A stretch of DNA of 64,000 nt from contig JADCRB010000025.1 in NCBI GenBank assembly GCA_021464245.1, positions 62,001-126,000 on the forward strand, given 5' to 3'. Positions 13,291-25,619 of this stretch are shown piece by piece. The notes beneath the pieces were generated by a model. That model was not told the origin of the DNA. It saw only the letters and a program-made list of their open reading frames with translations, and did no database searches. A program made the position numbers and the translations under genes. The DNA comes from Carallia brachiata. Its lineage: Eukaryota > Streptophyta > Magnoliopsida > Malpighiales > Rhizophoraceae. Position 1 is the stretch's first letter, and each line of letters begins with the position of its first letter.

Positions 13291-13807
13291 TCGTCCCCTC
13301 CCGAATCCCAGGATCCTGCTCTCGCAATTTCCGTCTCGGTCAAACCCAAAACCGTATTTTCATCTCCTGATTCCTTTTTAAAGAAAGTAGAGAGAGAAAG
13401 TCTAGAGAGAGAAAGACTCGTGGACGCCTTGGTCTCGCGCTGCGTGGAGGACGGTGACAAAAAAAAAATAGAAAATGCCGACGAGGCTCCTCCGGCACGG
13501 CGGACCTTTTCTCATCATCTCTTCCTCTATAAACCCTAACCATCCGGAAAATTTTATTTGAAAAAAAAAGAAGAAGAAGAAGAAGAAAAAACATCCATTC
13601 TATTCCAGAGATTTTCTTTCTGTACGTGTCAGTCCCGCACGCATTGCCTGCATTGCCATTCCATTCATTAATTTTCCTCCTCTATTTTTTGTTTCTTTTT
13701 TTTATATTTTTTTTTGTTATTAAATTCATCTTCTGGTTTTTGTGCATTAATTTTATTGTGGTTGTTGTGTTTGCGCTCGCCTGCGGCGGTTGTGCGGTTG
13801 CGCAGAG

Positions 13808-16800
13808 ATGGCGGAGGTGGCGAAGGTGCTGTACATAGTGGTGGTGGACGAGGAAGAGAAGAGAGAAATAGGCGGAGAAGAAAACTCGTTTCGGTACTCG
13901 CGTCCGGTCTTGCAGAGCACTCTGCAGCTCATTGGATGCAAAGCGCGTCACGCTTTCAAGGTCCGCGCGCGCGTTCGAGATTTGGATTTATGCTGCTGCT
14001 AGATTTTTTTTTTTTTTTTTTTTAAGATCTGGAATGTGATGTGTTCTGTGAATTTCCTGACTCATTAATCTCAGTTTGCTAATTACCGGAATTTTTTTAT
14101 TTTTTTAGGATTTTTTTGAACTTTTGATTTTTTTATTTTTTTTTTAGCGAAATTGGAGAGTTAGTTAGCACATTGTGAAAGTTTCCTGAGTTCTGTCCCA
14201 CTTAATTGTGCGCGTGTACTGACTAAGAAACTTTTTTTTTTTGGGTGTCATGATATTTCATCATGTCTTTATCGCCGCGTTGGGTCGTTGTCTGTGGCTT
14301 GAAATTGAATAAATGTGGTGGGCTTTTGTTTCAGACTGTTGGCTGAGCATTTGTGTCACCTAATTATTTTTTGATGGTGAGATTTAACGTTTGGGTCCAT
14401 TTTTCTAGTTGGTATATTTTTCCTTTTGAAACCTTACATCTCATATCTTGAATTTTCATTCTTTAGGCAAAGTTTCCTTCTTTTGAATGGAAACTAATTG
14501 TGTTTTTTTTTTTTTTCTCTCGACATACCCCAATTGCATGTTGCGTTTTTTGGGTATTCCTATTTTCTTTTTTTCTTTTTTCCTGATAACCTATTTGTTT
14601 AGGTTTGCTAATTCATTTTGCATATGAGTAGTTAGTTGCTTTATGATCAAAATGTGTGTTGCAAATATTTATTGTTGCTGACTGGTGGCATTATTATTGT
14701 AATATTCTAACGAAATTGGACAACTCTGATGAGTGTGTTTCTGTTCCTTCCAGATTAGTCAAAGAGTTTTTGAACTGATTAGAAATGAATCTATAAATGA
14801 TGCTCCGCTTCTCAGAGAATTAAAGAAAACAGGCATTGATGCCTCAAAACCAAATTCTCCGAAGGAAGGTGGTTCTCCTGCTGGTGCTAATTTGGGAAAA
14901 GCAGAGGCGGGAAACCTTCTTGTCTCTGAGAAGGGTGATAGAATTAAAAGTCTGCCGTTTGAACTTTACAAAAGGCGCACAACAGTACTTGTTAGAAGAG
15001 AAACTTTCCTCAATGTTGTGTGTGATGCTATGACTGAATACAAGTATGTGGGTACTAACCAGAGGGCAGACTTGGTTTTGGCTTGCAGGTACAGCCTAAA
15101 AGTTAAATACCTTCTATGAGAATGAGAAATATTTCTATTTACATTGTTGCTGAAAACTCAAATAGTTTTCCTTTGACTTTCTTTTAAATTTGATTACGTT
15201 AATGCTTTGTGCTATTCCCTTTTATGTGAGCACGCTATCTTATTCATTTCTCATATATACTGTGTCTTTACTGCAGAATTCGAGAAAAGAAAGAATCTGT
15301 GACGGTGCTATTGTGTGGCACTAGTGGATGTGGCAAATCTACTCTGTCTGCGTTGCTGGTATCCTTTTCCTCCCAGCTCCTTTTTCTTTTTTCATTAGTA
15401 GTTATACTTACTCTGGGTTTATGTTTTGTGTAACCTATAGGGAAGTTTTTCCTGCAAAAACTTTCATGTGAGCATGTGCATTTCAATCTCTATGCAAATG
15501 TATTTGTATGATTACTTTGTTATTTGTGTTTTGTGCAGGGTGGCAGGCTTGGAATTACTACGGTAATATCCACTGACTCTATTCGGCACATGATGAGGAG
15601 TTTTGTAGATGAGGAGCAAAATCCCTTGCTGTGGTCTTCGACGTACCATGCTGGGGAATTTTTGGATGCTGTAGCAGTTGCAGAAGCAAAGGCTAAAAGG
15701 AAAGCTACAAAATTGGCAGGTGTTGCAAATTCGGGTTCCATGGAGGTAGCATCTGATGGTTCTCTGTCTGGGAAATCTAGTGTTGTGCCAGCATTGGGTT
15801 CTGCTGCTGCCGAACTGATTAGTCCTAAACAAATGGCAATCGAAGGATTCAAGGCACAAAGTGAGATGGTGATTGACAGTCTTGATCGTCTTATTACTGC
15901 CTGGGAAGAGAGGAAACAATCAGTTGTTGTTGAGGGTGTCCACCTGAGCCTTAATTTTGTGGTAAGTGAAAGTCCTTGGGTATTCATTTCGTGTTATGCC
16001 TTCCTTTTTCTGCTCCAATCCTTTTTATTAAGTCTGATTTGCAAGCATTCTCCCTATTATTGTTATGTTGTAGATGGGGCTTATGAAGAAGCATCCTTCA
16101 ATAATACCTTTCATGATATATATTGCAAATGAAGAAAAGCATTTGGAACGGTTTGCTGTCCGTGCCAAGTACATGACATTGGACCCTGCCAAAAACAAAT
16201 ATGTAAAGTATATTCGAAACATTAGAAGAATCCAAGAATATCTTTGCAAACGGGCGGACAAGCATCTTGTCCCCAAAATTAACAACACAAATGTTGATAA
16301 GAGCGTTGCAGTCATTCATGCCACTCTCTTCAGCTGTCTGCGCAGGCATCAGGCAGGGGAGCAGCTTTATGATCCCGTGACCAACACTGTTGCCCTTGTT
16401 GATGAGGAATACAGAAACCAGTGTGCCGCGAATTCATTGAGTTCCAAGGGGATGTTTCAGCTTATTCAAAGGAAAGGCTCTTCCAGGCATCTTATGGCTC
16501 TTCTTAATACTGATGGATCTGTGGCAAAGGCTTGGCCTGTGGGTTATGTGGATGGCAATGGGAAAACTCTAGTGGGTGCCTTCGACAATGGATTTTGTGC
16601 ACCAATGTATGGGCCATTGCGAATTGGTAAGGCCGAACCAGTTAATCTTCAGTTTGGCAACTTTGGGATCAGTGCTTGGCCTAGCGATGGTGGCACAAGC
16701 CATGCTGGAAGTGTTGATGAGGCAAGGGGTGACGGCACTGATAATGGAAGCAAATACTATTCTTCTTGTTGTAGCTCCCCAAGGATGTCTGATGGAACTT

Positions 16801-17639
16801 CTAAGGAGGTAATTTTGCCTTCGACTGTTGTTTCCTAACACTTTAGTCCTATTGAAAATTTATGGCCTCTGATATACCTTTTTCTTCTTGGGATCTGGTT
16901 TCCATTAACCCTCAGCGCAAGGAGGAACATTCAGTCCATGGCAGTGATGAGGAAATTGATGATCAACCTGAGCTGGATAGTGATGAGGACCTTTCCAGTG
17001 TTGACGATGAGCACGCACATGAAGAGGTATGAATTAGCTTAAGAAATATCATTCGTTTTCTAAAAATAGGAGTGTTTCAAGCATCTAAGAAATGTACTAG
17101 AGGGAATTATTGATACTCACGTATTATTTGTTTATCACTGGTGCCACTCGTATTATTCACGGTTTGGTGACTTGAACTCGTTAAATCAGTTTTCCAAGGT
17201 AGCTTTCCTAGTCATATTCAGTTTTTATCATCAGTCATCTAAATCCCTTTTGTTTGTACAGGTTGGGTCAGTTGATGAGGAGTCAACAAAGACTGATGAA
17301 GAGTATGATGATCTAGCAATGCTGGATGTGCAGGAGAATGGATATTGCTCAGACGATGATGAGGAGGCTAAAGATAAGGTACCGTCTATATCTCGGACTC
17401 GATCAAGCCCCTTGAATGGATTTAAGTACTGGCAAAACTTGGAACTCTTCCTTAGAAGTAGAAATGAGAACATGGCCGAACCACTATGCTCTTACTCTTC
17501 TCTGCTCATGGAGAAGGGTGAGAGAATGCCACAATCCGTCAACGTCAAAATGAGAAAACGCTCACTCAGTATTCCAGCCTTCGGAAAGCATGGGTCAGCT
17601 ATCGGCGGTCCCATTCTGTCTGGAGCTCCACGGAGGTAA
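13808..17639 (+). CDS. P-loop NTPase of the LPA1 / 2-phosphoglycerate kinase-like family
   Basis: Seven exons: 13808-13960, 14754-15088, 15277-15358, 15539-15961, 16074-16808, 16916-17026 and 17262-17639. All junctions keep frame and predict 738 residues. The Walker A motif GTSGCGKST falls at about residues 177-185, at the end of exon 3, followed by [13 protein letters not shown] and a VVVEGVHL block as in kinases related to archaeal 2-phosphoglycerate kinase. The tail after residue 570 is acidic (repeated DEE/SDDDEE runs), then basic and serine-rich, ending SGAPRR. Rice OsLpa1 and two Arabidopsis homologues (At5g60760, At3g45090, from memory) have this layout; loss of rice Lpa1 lowers seed phytate, but the enzyme reaction is not settled. 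The start is chosen because [16 protein letters not shown] matches the family start. There is no lesion in 2.2 kb of coding sequence. Confidence 0.93.
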
Positions 17640-19300
17640 ATGCCTTGGCGAGCAATTTTGTCTCAAACTCATAATTTCCCCTTTTAGTGCTTTTTAGTTG
17701 ATAGAAACTTCGGCAATATGTACAGTGATGTGAAGAACAGTTCTGGCTTGGAATTACTTTTAACACGTATTTATTTTCACTCAGAGCAATAAAGCTAAAA
17801 AAAAAATAACTGCAATTAATTAATGGACGATATGTCGCTACTGAATTGTTTTCTTTGTGCTAACTCTTTTGTTAGTGTTTTTTTCCTTTTTTTTTTAAAA
17901 AAAAAAACTACCCTTTTATTCGTTGAGAACTGATTAAAAGTTGGATGTCCTTGAGTGAACAGTTAACAACCCAGAATTTGATAGTTCAAACTGGAACTCA
18001 AAAATAATTACACTGAATAGGATAAAAGGGATTTCATTGGTGTGACATTGCTATCTAGTAATCCGTAGCTCAGGCACAGTGGACTCTTGGATGGATTTCT
18101 AAAAAAAAAATGACAAAAATTGCCTAGAAAACATATTTTCCTTTTGTACCATTACCCCATTTTACATGTTGAATTTTATTTTTGAATGCACACAATTTTC
18201 ATACGAAATCAGGCTGAAGGCGGAAGCATAAACTAGTAAACGTTACACATGATTCTTTGCTCTCTACTGCACGTATGTATGCGGAGAAAGCATATGCTAA
18301 CTGGGAAAAGAAAGTTCATGATGATGCTTCAATAACGGAGTAAAAGGGCGAAGCAAGAACACAACAATAACCACGACAGGAAACTAGGAATTCATGAATA
18401 AAATAGGCAAAGCAAATCAGTACTCAACATAAGTTTCTAGAACCCTGAAAACATTTTTGTCAAGGAAAAAAATCGACAATGGTCTGATCAGAAATAGGAT
18501 TTAGCCAACAGATTGAATCCTGGAAAAGTAAAAATCATAAGCTCCACAAGAGTACATTTTATTGTAGACATGGAGGTGAGAAAACCACAGTGCCGTCCTC
18601 AAAACACAATGCATTTATGTGGAGTTCAACCAGCCCAAAAGCAATCATATCCCCAGTTCAGATCCATTCATTATACTCTCATAGATCCAACTTCTTCCTG
18701 TCAAGCCATCATTAGCAACAAGGAAAGAGAATCGCGGGACAAAAGGGCGTATCAGTGCTCAAGACTCCTACATTGTGAAATCTAAACGGGTCAGATGTGC
18801 AAAATTGGACAATGAAGTAAAAAGCAATCAGATTCGCATGAAAGCAGAGACTCTATCCAGGTCAAAAATTGATCAAGTTCAAGCCAGTTAGATCAGCCTC
18901 CTGAAACCCAGGCACAACCTCCAAGTACTGGCTGTTCAGAGAAGTTTCTCTGTATCGAAGTTCAAACTGCCCGTCATATTCATAAATTCATAATTTTTCA
19001 TTTCTTCATGTTGAACTGGATTCTTTCCATGCATAAACCATCGTACGCATCTCCAGAATCCAAAGGACCACATGAAAGTAGCACCATCGCTTGGGTTGGG
19101 TTAATATCACCAGTTACAATTTCTGGGTTTCTAACTCCGGCCCCCTCTGAGATCTCATAAAATAGTCATTTCGTACGCAAAAAGATTCCAAATATAAGAG
19201 TTCCCACAATACTATTACTGTCTATTCTCTTTATCATGCCAGCGTCAACTACCGAGCACCAGAATAGGGCTTACCATCGTCACCATATCCCCAATATTTT
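17640..19300. other. Intergenic region between convergent LPA1-like and PPR genes
   Basis: Presumably the 3' UTRs of the two converging genes. It contains a few A/T homopolymers. I see no exon-like coding segment, RNA gene or clear repeat. Confidence 0.5.
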
Positions 19301-19304
19301 TGCT

Positions 19305-20690
19305 TCAAGGTCCACTCAAATTTGTAAGGTTCAGCAATTCTGTGCTTCCACCTTGTTTAACCATTATGCTCAGTAGCATCTGCGCCTCTTCATACTGTTT
19401 TGATTTGCATAGTCCACTTACAATCTTGCCGTAAACAGATAAATGAGCATCAAATCCTCTCCTCCTCATCTCAATTTGCAGTTCAAAGGCCTCATATACC
19501 ATCCCCTTGTTGCAACATTCATCCACTAATAAGTTAACGATAACCTGGTCGAGCTCGATTCCATTGCTCTGCATCTTGCTTATATACACCAATGCAGCCT
19601 CAAACTTCCCTACCTTTTAGAGACCATTTATTAAAGCCCAATATGTATCAGTATTTGGGTTAACATCTCTACGAGTCATTTTTTCAAATGCCCAAATTGC
19701 TTTATCCGTATATCCTTGTCTGCAATACCCACTTATGACCAAATTGTACGTGTGGGTATCTGCTCTCAAATCTTTATCATGCATCTGCAACACCCACTTT
19801 TCAGCTTCCTCAATTCTGCCAAAGCTCGAGTACCCTTCGACCAAAATTTTGTATGTCTCGGCATTAAAAGCCTTTCCTTCCCTTTCCATCAAAGCCAATA
19901 TGGAATCCAGGTCCCCAAAATTCCATCTCTTGGCACAAGCTTCTATCATTATGTTATATGCAATGACATTGGGTTTTATTCCTTTATTCATTATCTCCTC
20001 CACCAATTGTCTACATTTCTTAATTTCTCCATTCTTACATAATCCCTCCACCACAACTGGCAATGAATAAGCAGAAACATCGATACCCAATCCGACCATT
20101 CGATTGAAGAACTCTAGACACAATTGCATCTGATCACTCCTCTTTAAAGCAAGCAAATGCAAAGAACAGGTTCTCTCATCAATCTCAATTCCACTACTCT
20201 TCATGTGATCGAAAACCTCTAAAACCAGATCAAGCATCTTATAGTCAGAATAGACCTTGAGCAACAAATTGAATAACTTTGCTGCAACTCTCGGTTCGAA
20301 GCAACAACTCTCAATAGTAGAAGCCAAGAGAGGAAAAGGGTACCTGTCAATTTCGTCAATCGACAAAGATTTCAAGAGATTCTCTGCATCCGAAAACCTC
20401 CTAGCATTCAAAACTCTGCCTATTACAGTTAAATGGGCCTGAGGATCAGGCTTGAATGAGATCAAATTTTCATTTTTGAGGACGAAATTGAAGAAATTTA
20501 AGCATTGTAAGTAATTGAAATCTGGGTTGGAAAGAATTTGATGGAAGTTTGTGGAGTTAAGATCGGAGAGTGTTGCATAAGAAAGGGGGACTATTAGGGT
20601 TTTAGAAGCGGACTTTGGTGGGAAATAAGGGTTTAAAGAATGAGTTCTTTTGACAGTTTTGAGGGTTTTGAGAAATCGTTGGACAGTCAT
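19305..20690 (-). pseudogene. Pentatricopeptide repeat (PPR) protein with an in-frame stop
   Basis: Single-exon P-class PPR gene. Such proteins bind organelle RNA to control splicing, editing, stability or translation. The first ATG, at 20690, gives MTVQRFLKTLKTVKR, a basic, acid-free N-terminus typical of a mitochondrial targeting peptide. Tandem 35-residue PPR motifs follow, for example NVIAYNIMIEACAKR, NAETYKILVEGYSSFGRIEEA, DTHTYNLVISGYCRQGYTDKA and NTDTYWALINGL. A TAA at 19617-19619 interrupts the last repeats; the same frame continues with KVGKFEAALVYISKMQSNG to a natural stop at 19305-19307. Reading through gives 461 codons, close to the length I recall for Arabidopsis At2g28050 (about 462). 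The truncated form (357 residues) might still fold, since PPR repeats are modular. It is a recent pseudogene, a tolerated truncation, or a base error. Confidence 0.8.
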
Positions 20691-22940
20691 TACGGTTAGA
20701 ATTGGGGAACTGCAAAATGTTAGAAACAACAGTGGTCAGTCTGCAATCTGCGTTGCATCCGAGAAAAGAAAACAACACTTCCTTGTAAGAACACGAATGT
20801 TTTACTTTTTTAATAAAAAATAAAAATTATAGGCGATATCGCACCGTTAAGAGTGTTGTTATTTTATATTTAAAAAGGGTTTAAAAAGACTAAATGACTG
20901 CCATATATTTTGTATTAAGGGTTTAGATGGAAATTTAGTTTGATTATATAATTTTGTCAAGATTCGAATTTTATTACTAGACGAACCATACAAGTTTTCT
21001 TTTTTATTTATTAGGAGTTTCATGACCGAATCATACAAATGGTGGCAACAAAATTGATTTTTTTTGTTTTGGTTGTGGGAGGAAATTTATTTTTGAAGTT
21101 TTAGTCTCTAAGATTTTTTTTATTTATAAAGTTTTTTCTTTTCGTGCAACGCCAAAATTAGTCTAAAAGATTGGTTCTTGATCAAAATTATTACTAAGTC
21201 ATTTCTCCGTTGGAATTTGTTTTTTTTTTTTTTTTTGACAAAAAAAATTTATCACAGACATATCGATCATCGAATCTATAAATCAAGATTGAAATAACTC
21301 TCATTTGTTTGAATCTTATTTAATCACCTCCAAATGATAGACTCACCATCTGAAAATTGTTATATCTAACTGACCTTCTCACATTCAAATATAGCATTAA
21401 CAAATCTTAAACCGATGACTGTGTACAATTATATAAAGGGATTTGTATTTATCTGTTTTTTTTATCCATTAAAAAGTTTATTGTGCTATGAGTTATACAA
21501 TGAGATAACTCTCTCCTCCCATAAATCTCACCTCTTCTTCTCAAAATTTGAACTCAAAATTTCTAAAATAAAAATTTTGAACTAAAATCACTCGATCGTG
21601 CCCTAAGGGGCGTATTTATGTGTTTAAACGGCAATCAATTATATCTCTAATACTAGCATACAATACATAAAACAAATTGTGATCAATCACCATTTTTTTT
21701 AACTATTACACTGTTATTTTGCTATAATTCATTGACAAATAATTTGTTGAAATTTTTGAAGTGATAAATGTTTATTAAACAAAAAGGTTATTAGTCATTT
21801 TTTACCATTTCTTTTACAATTATAAATCAAAAATTAATATATTAACACTTTTTATTAATAAATTTGTAATATATCTGACTTTTAATTTTTTGATAGCTAA
21901 TTAACACATACCATGTATAAATAATTGAAAAAAAAAGATAAAAACAACTATAGCGAAAAAATCCTTAAACAAAATTTATATGGGTTTATTTCCATTTTTT
22001 TTCTTTTTGAGCGAAGGTTTACTTCGGATTTAAAGTCTTCATTACCCGAAGTTCTTATATGTTATAATTGGCAAGTAGCATACTCTAGCCCAGGCCTTAA
22101 TCTGAGCAGACGCTCGGATTGTCAAGTCAATCCAATTACGGGGTTACTTTCTATTACTTTTCGCTCATTGCTTTAGGGAAAAAGTAGACATTAGGAAGAA
22201 AAAGGAAGGAAAAAAAAAAGATAGATTATCATAATTTTTTTATTTAAAATTGTTTTTTAATGCAATAATGTTTAGCATTAATGCCTCTTAGTCTAGGGAT
22301 TCGCTATCCTTTAAATAATGTTTTAGATTTGAGTTTTGTATATAAAAAAATGAAAAAGATATTAGGAGAGTTCTCCCAATTAGAGTTTAACAGAATCGGA
22401 GCTGAATTAGTTTGAGTTTAGTGGGCCTCCGGATGCTAGTGGATGCACCAAAAAAAAAATAATGTTTAGTTTTTTTTTATAATCAACACTATATTTTTAG
22501 AAAAAAAATACATCTAATTATTTTTTAATTATATAAAATATCACAATAGTTATAAAATATTTAAACATTATGATATTTGAGTATAATTTTGAACATAAAA
22601 ATTTTTAATATTATAACAGTGCTCTTAGAGTTTGTTTGTTTTACATTCCATAGATTGGAAAAGACTTAAAATTTTAATTATTATTATAATTATTACTCTA
22701 TTAATTTTTAATTTTTTTTTATATTTTTTTTATTTATCTAAACAACTTATTAGGTTTGTAGGGTGTATAATCCAGCGTGATATTTGCAAAAGTTGTGGGG
22801 GAAGCCCAATGCTGTCGGAGAAATAAATGCCCGGCCCAAGAGGCAAAGGAATATGACAAAAAGACCTATATATCTATAATAGGTTATTTTTTTTAAAAAA
22901 AAATGAAAAAAAAAAAAAAAGGATGTAATATATCACCATT

Positions 22941-23040
22941 AATATGGTCTAGTTGACGAGAGAGCCAAACTTATAATTTTGTGATCATGAGTTTAAATTT
23001 TGTTAGAATCAAATGATAAGTTAAAATTTATAACTTATAA
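22941..23040 (+). repeat. tRNA-derived SINE-like remnant
   Basis: Contains TGGTCTAGTTGA (A-box like) at 22945-22956 and GAGTTTAAAT (B-box like) at 22989-22998, at tRNA-like spacing. 'gttagaatcaa' follows; similar wording ('gtcagaatcaattaac') occurs after a comparable head near 12.0 kb. It cannot be folded into a functional tRNA. Confidence 0.3.
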
Positions 23041-23091
23041 TCTACCACGAAGAATATCGTAATCGTTCAATTGTTTTTATTTTTCTTCAGT

Positions 23092-23931
23092 ACAGAGTTA
23101 TAATACTCCATATAAGGCACCTTACTTTCTCTTTTTTAAAAAAAAAAAATCTACGTACGTGGACATGACTCCACAGATTGCAAATGTTTGATGAGAGCAA
23201 ATTTGAATTTTAATGCACGATTTTTTTTAACACGATAATTAGCTAATATTTCGTGTGTTATGTCTTTGCATTGTTCCCATAATCAGCTATGGAGATTGGC
23301 TTATGGAAAGTGGGAGTTTTTGAATTTGGATCTGGTCCAAGAAACCAAATTGGCCTCAATTGATATTTTTCCTGTGAGCCCATTTTCCTTACCCCGAATA
23401 CACATAAGGATTTTTTTTTATTTTTATCCTACACATAAGGAACTATTCTACGGAAAAGTTTGGTGACTTCACTTCTATATCATCTGATTGCTTCACCTTT
23501 TTTTTGGCACAGAGTTACAATACTCTAAGGTCAGCACTCTTACTTTTTCATTTTATTTCAATATATATATATATATATACGCACGTGGACACAACTCCAC
23601 AAATTGCAAATGTTTGATAAAAGCAATTTGAATTTTAATGCACGATTTTTTTTTAACACAATGATTTGCAAATTTTTTTTATCTATTAAGAATTCATTAG
23701 ATTATAAGTTGTACAATAATTAGCTAATAGTTATTGTGTTAGTTGTTACCTTTATATTGTTCCTCTAATCAGCTATAGAGATGGGCTTGTGAAAAGTGGG
23801 AATTGTTTGAATTTGGATATGGTCCAAGAAACCAAATTAGCCTCAATTGATATGTTTCCCGTGAGCCCATTTTCCTTAGCCACAATACACATAAGGAAAT
23901 TTTTTTTTCCCTACACATAAGGAACTATTCT
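23092..23931. repeat. 0.4-kb tandem duplication
   Basis: Copy 1 spans 23092-23450 and copy 2 spans 23509-23931. Both contain, in the same order, ACAGAGTTA, 'acgtggac', 'ttgcaaatgtttgat', 'aatcagctat', 'ggtccaagaaaccaaatt', 'gtgagcccattttcctta' and 'ctacacataaggaactattc'. Copy 2 carries an extra stretch of about 50 bases near 23665-23715. Neither copy has coding content. Confidence 0.85.
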
Positions 23932-24136
23932 GCTAGGATAAATTAAAAGTTTAGTAACTTTATTTATATAATTTTAAAGTAATATAAATTATTTAATAAT
24001 TGAATTCAAAAAAAAAGTGAAAAAATAGATAAATTAGTCAGATATCGTTGATAAGACTACATAACTATTTTGAAATTACTTAATTGAAACTACTTAATGT
24101 TATCTAATGCAAACATGGCTCAACATCAACGCTTTG

Positions 24137-24391
24137 CATTGAATCTACGTCTTTTTTTTTTTTTTTACTGAAGAAAAATATTGCATTAATAAAATTTTAT
24201 TTCATACATAACTTCGATACGAGAGCATCGAAAGACCTGTAAAAGACAGAAGTATAAGACGGCCAAAAAAACCTCCAAAGCGACTTACGTATAATATAGT
24301 CAAAAAGACTAATAACTAACAGGCACACAACTCATTTATACAAAACCCTAAATAAGGTAAGAAACTAAAATGAGACATTAAATCTACGTCT
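24137..24391 (-). mobile_element. 5'-truncated LINE-like retroposon with 16-bp target-site duplication
   Basis: The insert 24153-24375 starts on the plus strand with a T run (24152-24166), which is a poly-A tail on the minus strand. It is flanked by CATTGAATCTACGTCT (24137-24152) and CATTAAATCTACGTCT (24376-24391), a 16-base duplication with one mismatch. A poly-A tail plus a long target duplication is the signature of target-primed reverse transcription. The 220-bp body has no open frame and ends before the tail with 'aaataaaattttattaatgc', as in plant L1 3' UTRs. A SINE is possible, but I see no tRNA-like head. Confidence 0.75.
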
Positions 24392-25619
24392 ATTGTTAAG
24401 GTTTTCTTAGAATGGCATGAATTAGTCCAGCCAATTTAGAAAACCTTACAAATTGGTCCACGTTAGACTGGTGATATTGTAGGGTATCCCCTACAAATCA
24501 AGCAATCACAGTTAGTTTCTCCATCTTCCAGTCTCCCAAATAGTAAACTTTGCTTAGGAGTCATTTGGGTTTTAGTGAGTTGTGGGTACTACTTCTGCTC
24601 ACTTAAGAGTCATTTGGATTCGGGTTGTCCATTGTTGGTCCAAAGAAGGGCTTTCTATGATTTTCTTTTTCAAGTAACAAATATTCCATTGATTGGTTAA
24701 GTCGATGCTTTTCTTCAAATTGAAGTTACGTCCTCTTTCTTTTTAAATTTGTATGATCGATGACAAATAGCAATTTTTTTTTTGTAATACCTCACTAAAA
24801 TTCCCTCAAGATGTAAGACTTTATTGTAACGTCAAAAAAAAAAAAAAAGCCTCTTATTCATATGGGTTTTGGAGAATATTCTCATCTACAAGTCCAAGAT
24901 TCATACGCTTTTAAAAGGAGTGTCATTAGTCTTTTGTTGTATATAAAAGTCACCACCCCGTTTTTTTCAGTTATATTATAATTGAAATAAAAAAATTATT
25001 AAAATTGTGCAAATATTTAGTATCATTTGTAAGAGAAAGGCTCCTTTTATTGCACCAAATATTTATTGTATATAATATAAAATTCTAATTTACCATAAGT
25101 ATATTATTAAATCATAGCTTCCTCATAGCACTGTCACAGTTATCCAAGTATTTTACTTTTTTTTTTAAAGATACAACCAGGTGTATCAATTCCATAGGTA
25201 TGGAATGTAGTAATTCTCTTTAAAAAAATTATTTATTTATTTATTTTTAAACAGAATTTAGAAAGGATTGTAGTAGTCTTATAATAATTCTATAATACTT
25301 AACAAATAACTTTGTAATACTTAATAATATACCATACAATGACTCTATTGTACTTAATAAGATACTAATTTTACAATTTTTCATGATACTTAATAAATTA
25401 TTTTACGGTACCTAACAATTTATCATACAATAATACAATGACTCTACTATACCTAACAAGATGCCAGTCTCTCACAATTTTTTTTTCCCAAAAAAAACAC
25501 AAAATTTGAAAAAATAAAAATATTAAGTTACTTAGTTAGGGATATGGTTATTAACAAATTTTCTTTCAGTCCATTAAAAGTTGAATTTTTCCTATTAAGC
25601 CCTTTGAGTTGTCTTTTTA

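Larger units (their letters stand above)
20731..25600. other. Repeat-rich intergenic region
   Basis: No supported gene. It holds a short tRNA-like SINE remnant near 22.95 kb, a 0.42-kb tandem duplication at 23.09-23.93 kb, and a LINE 3' fragment with target duplication at 24.14-24.39 kb. The rest is A/T-rich sequence with frequent homopolymers. Confidence 0.6.

Noticed and set aside
13626..14025. Several overlapping frames around the LPA1-like start on both strands
   Set aside because: Shadows of the first exon and of the GA/T-rich leader; only the frame starting at 13808 connects to the family's conserved exons.
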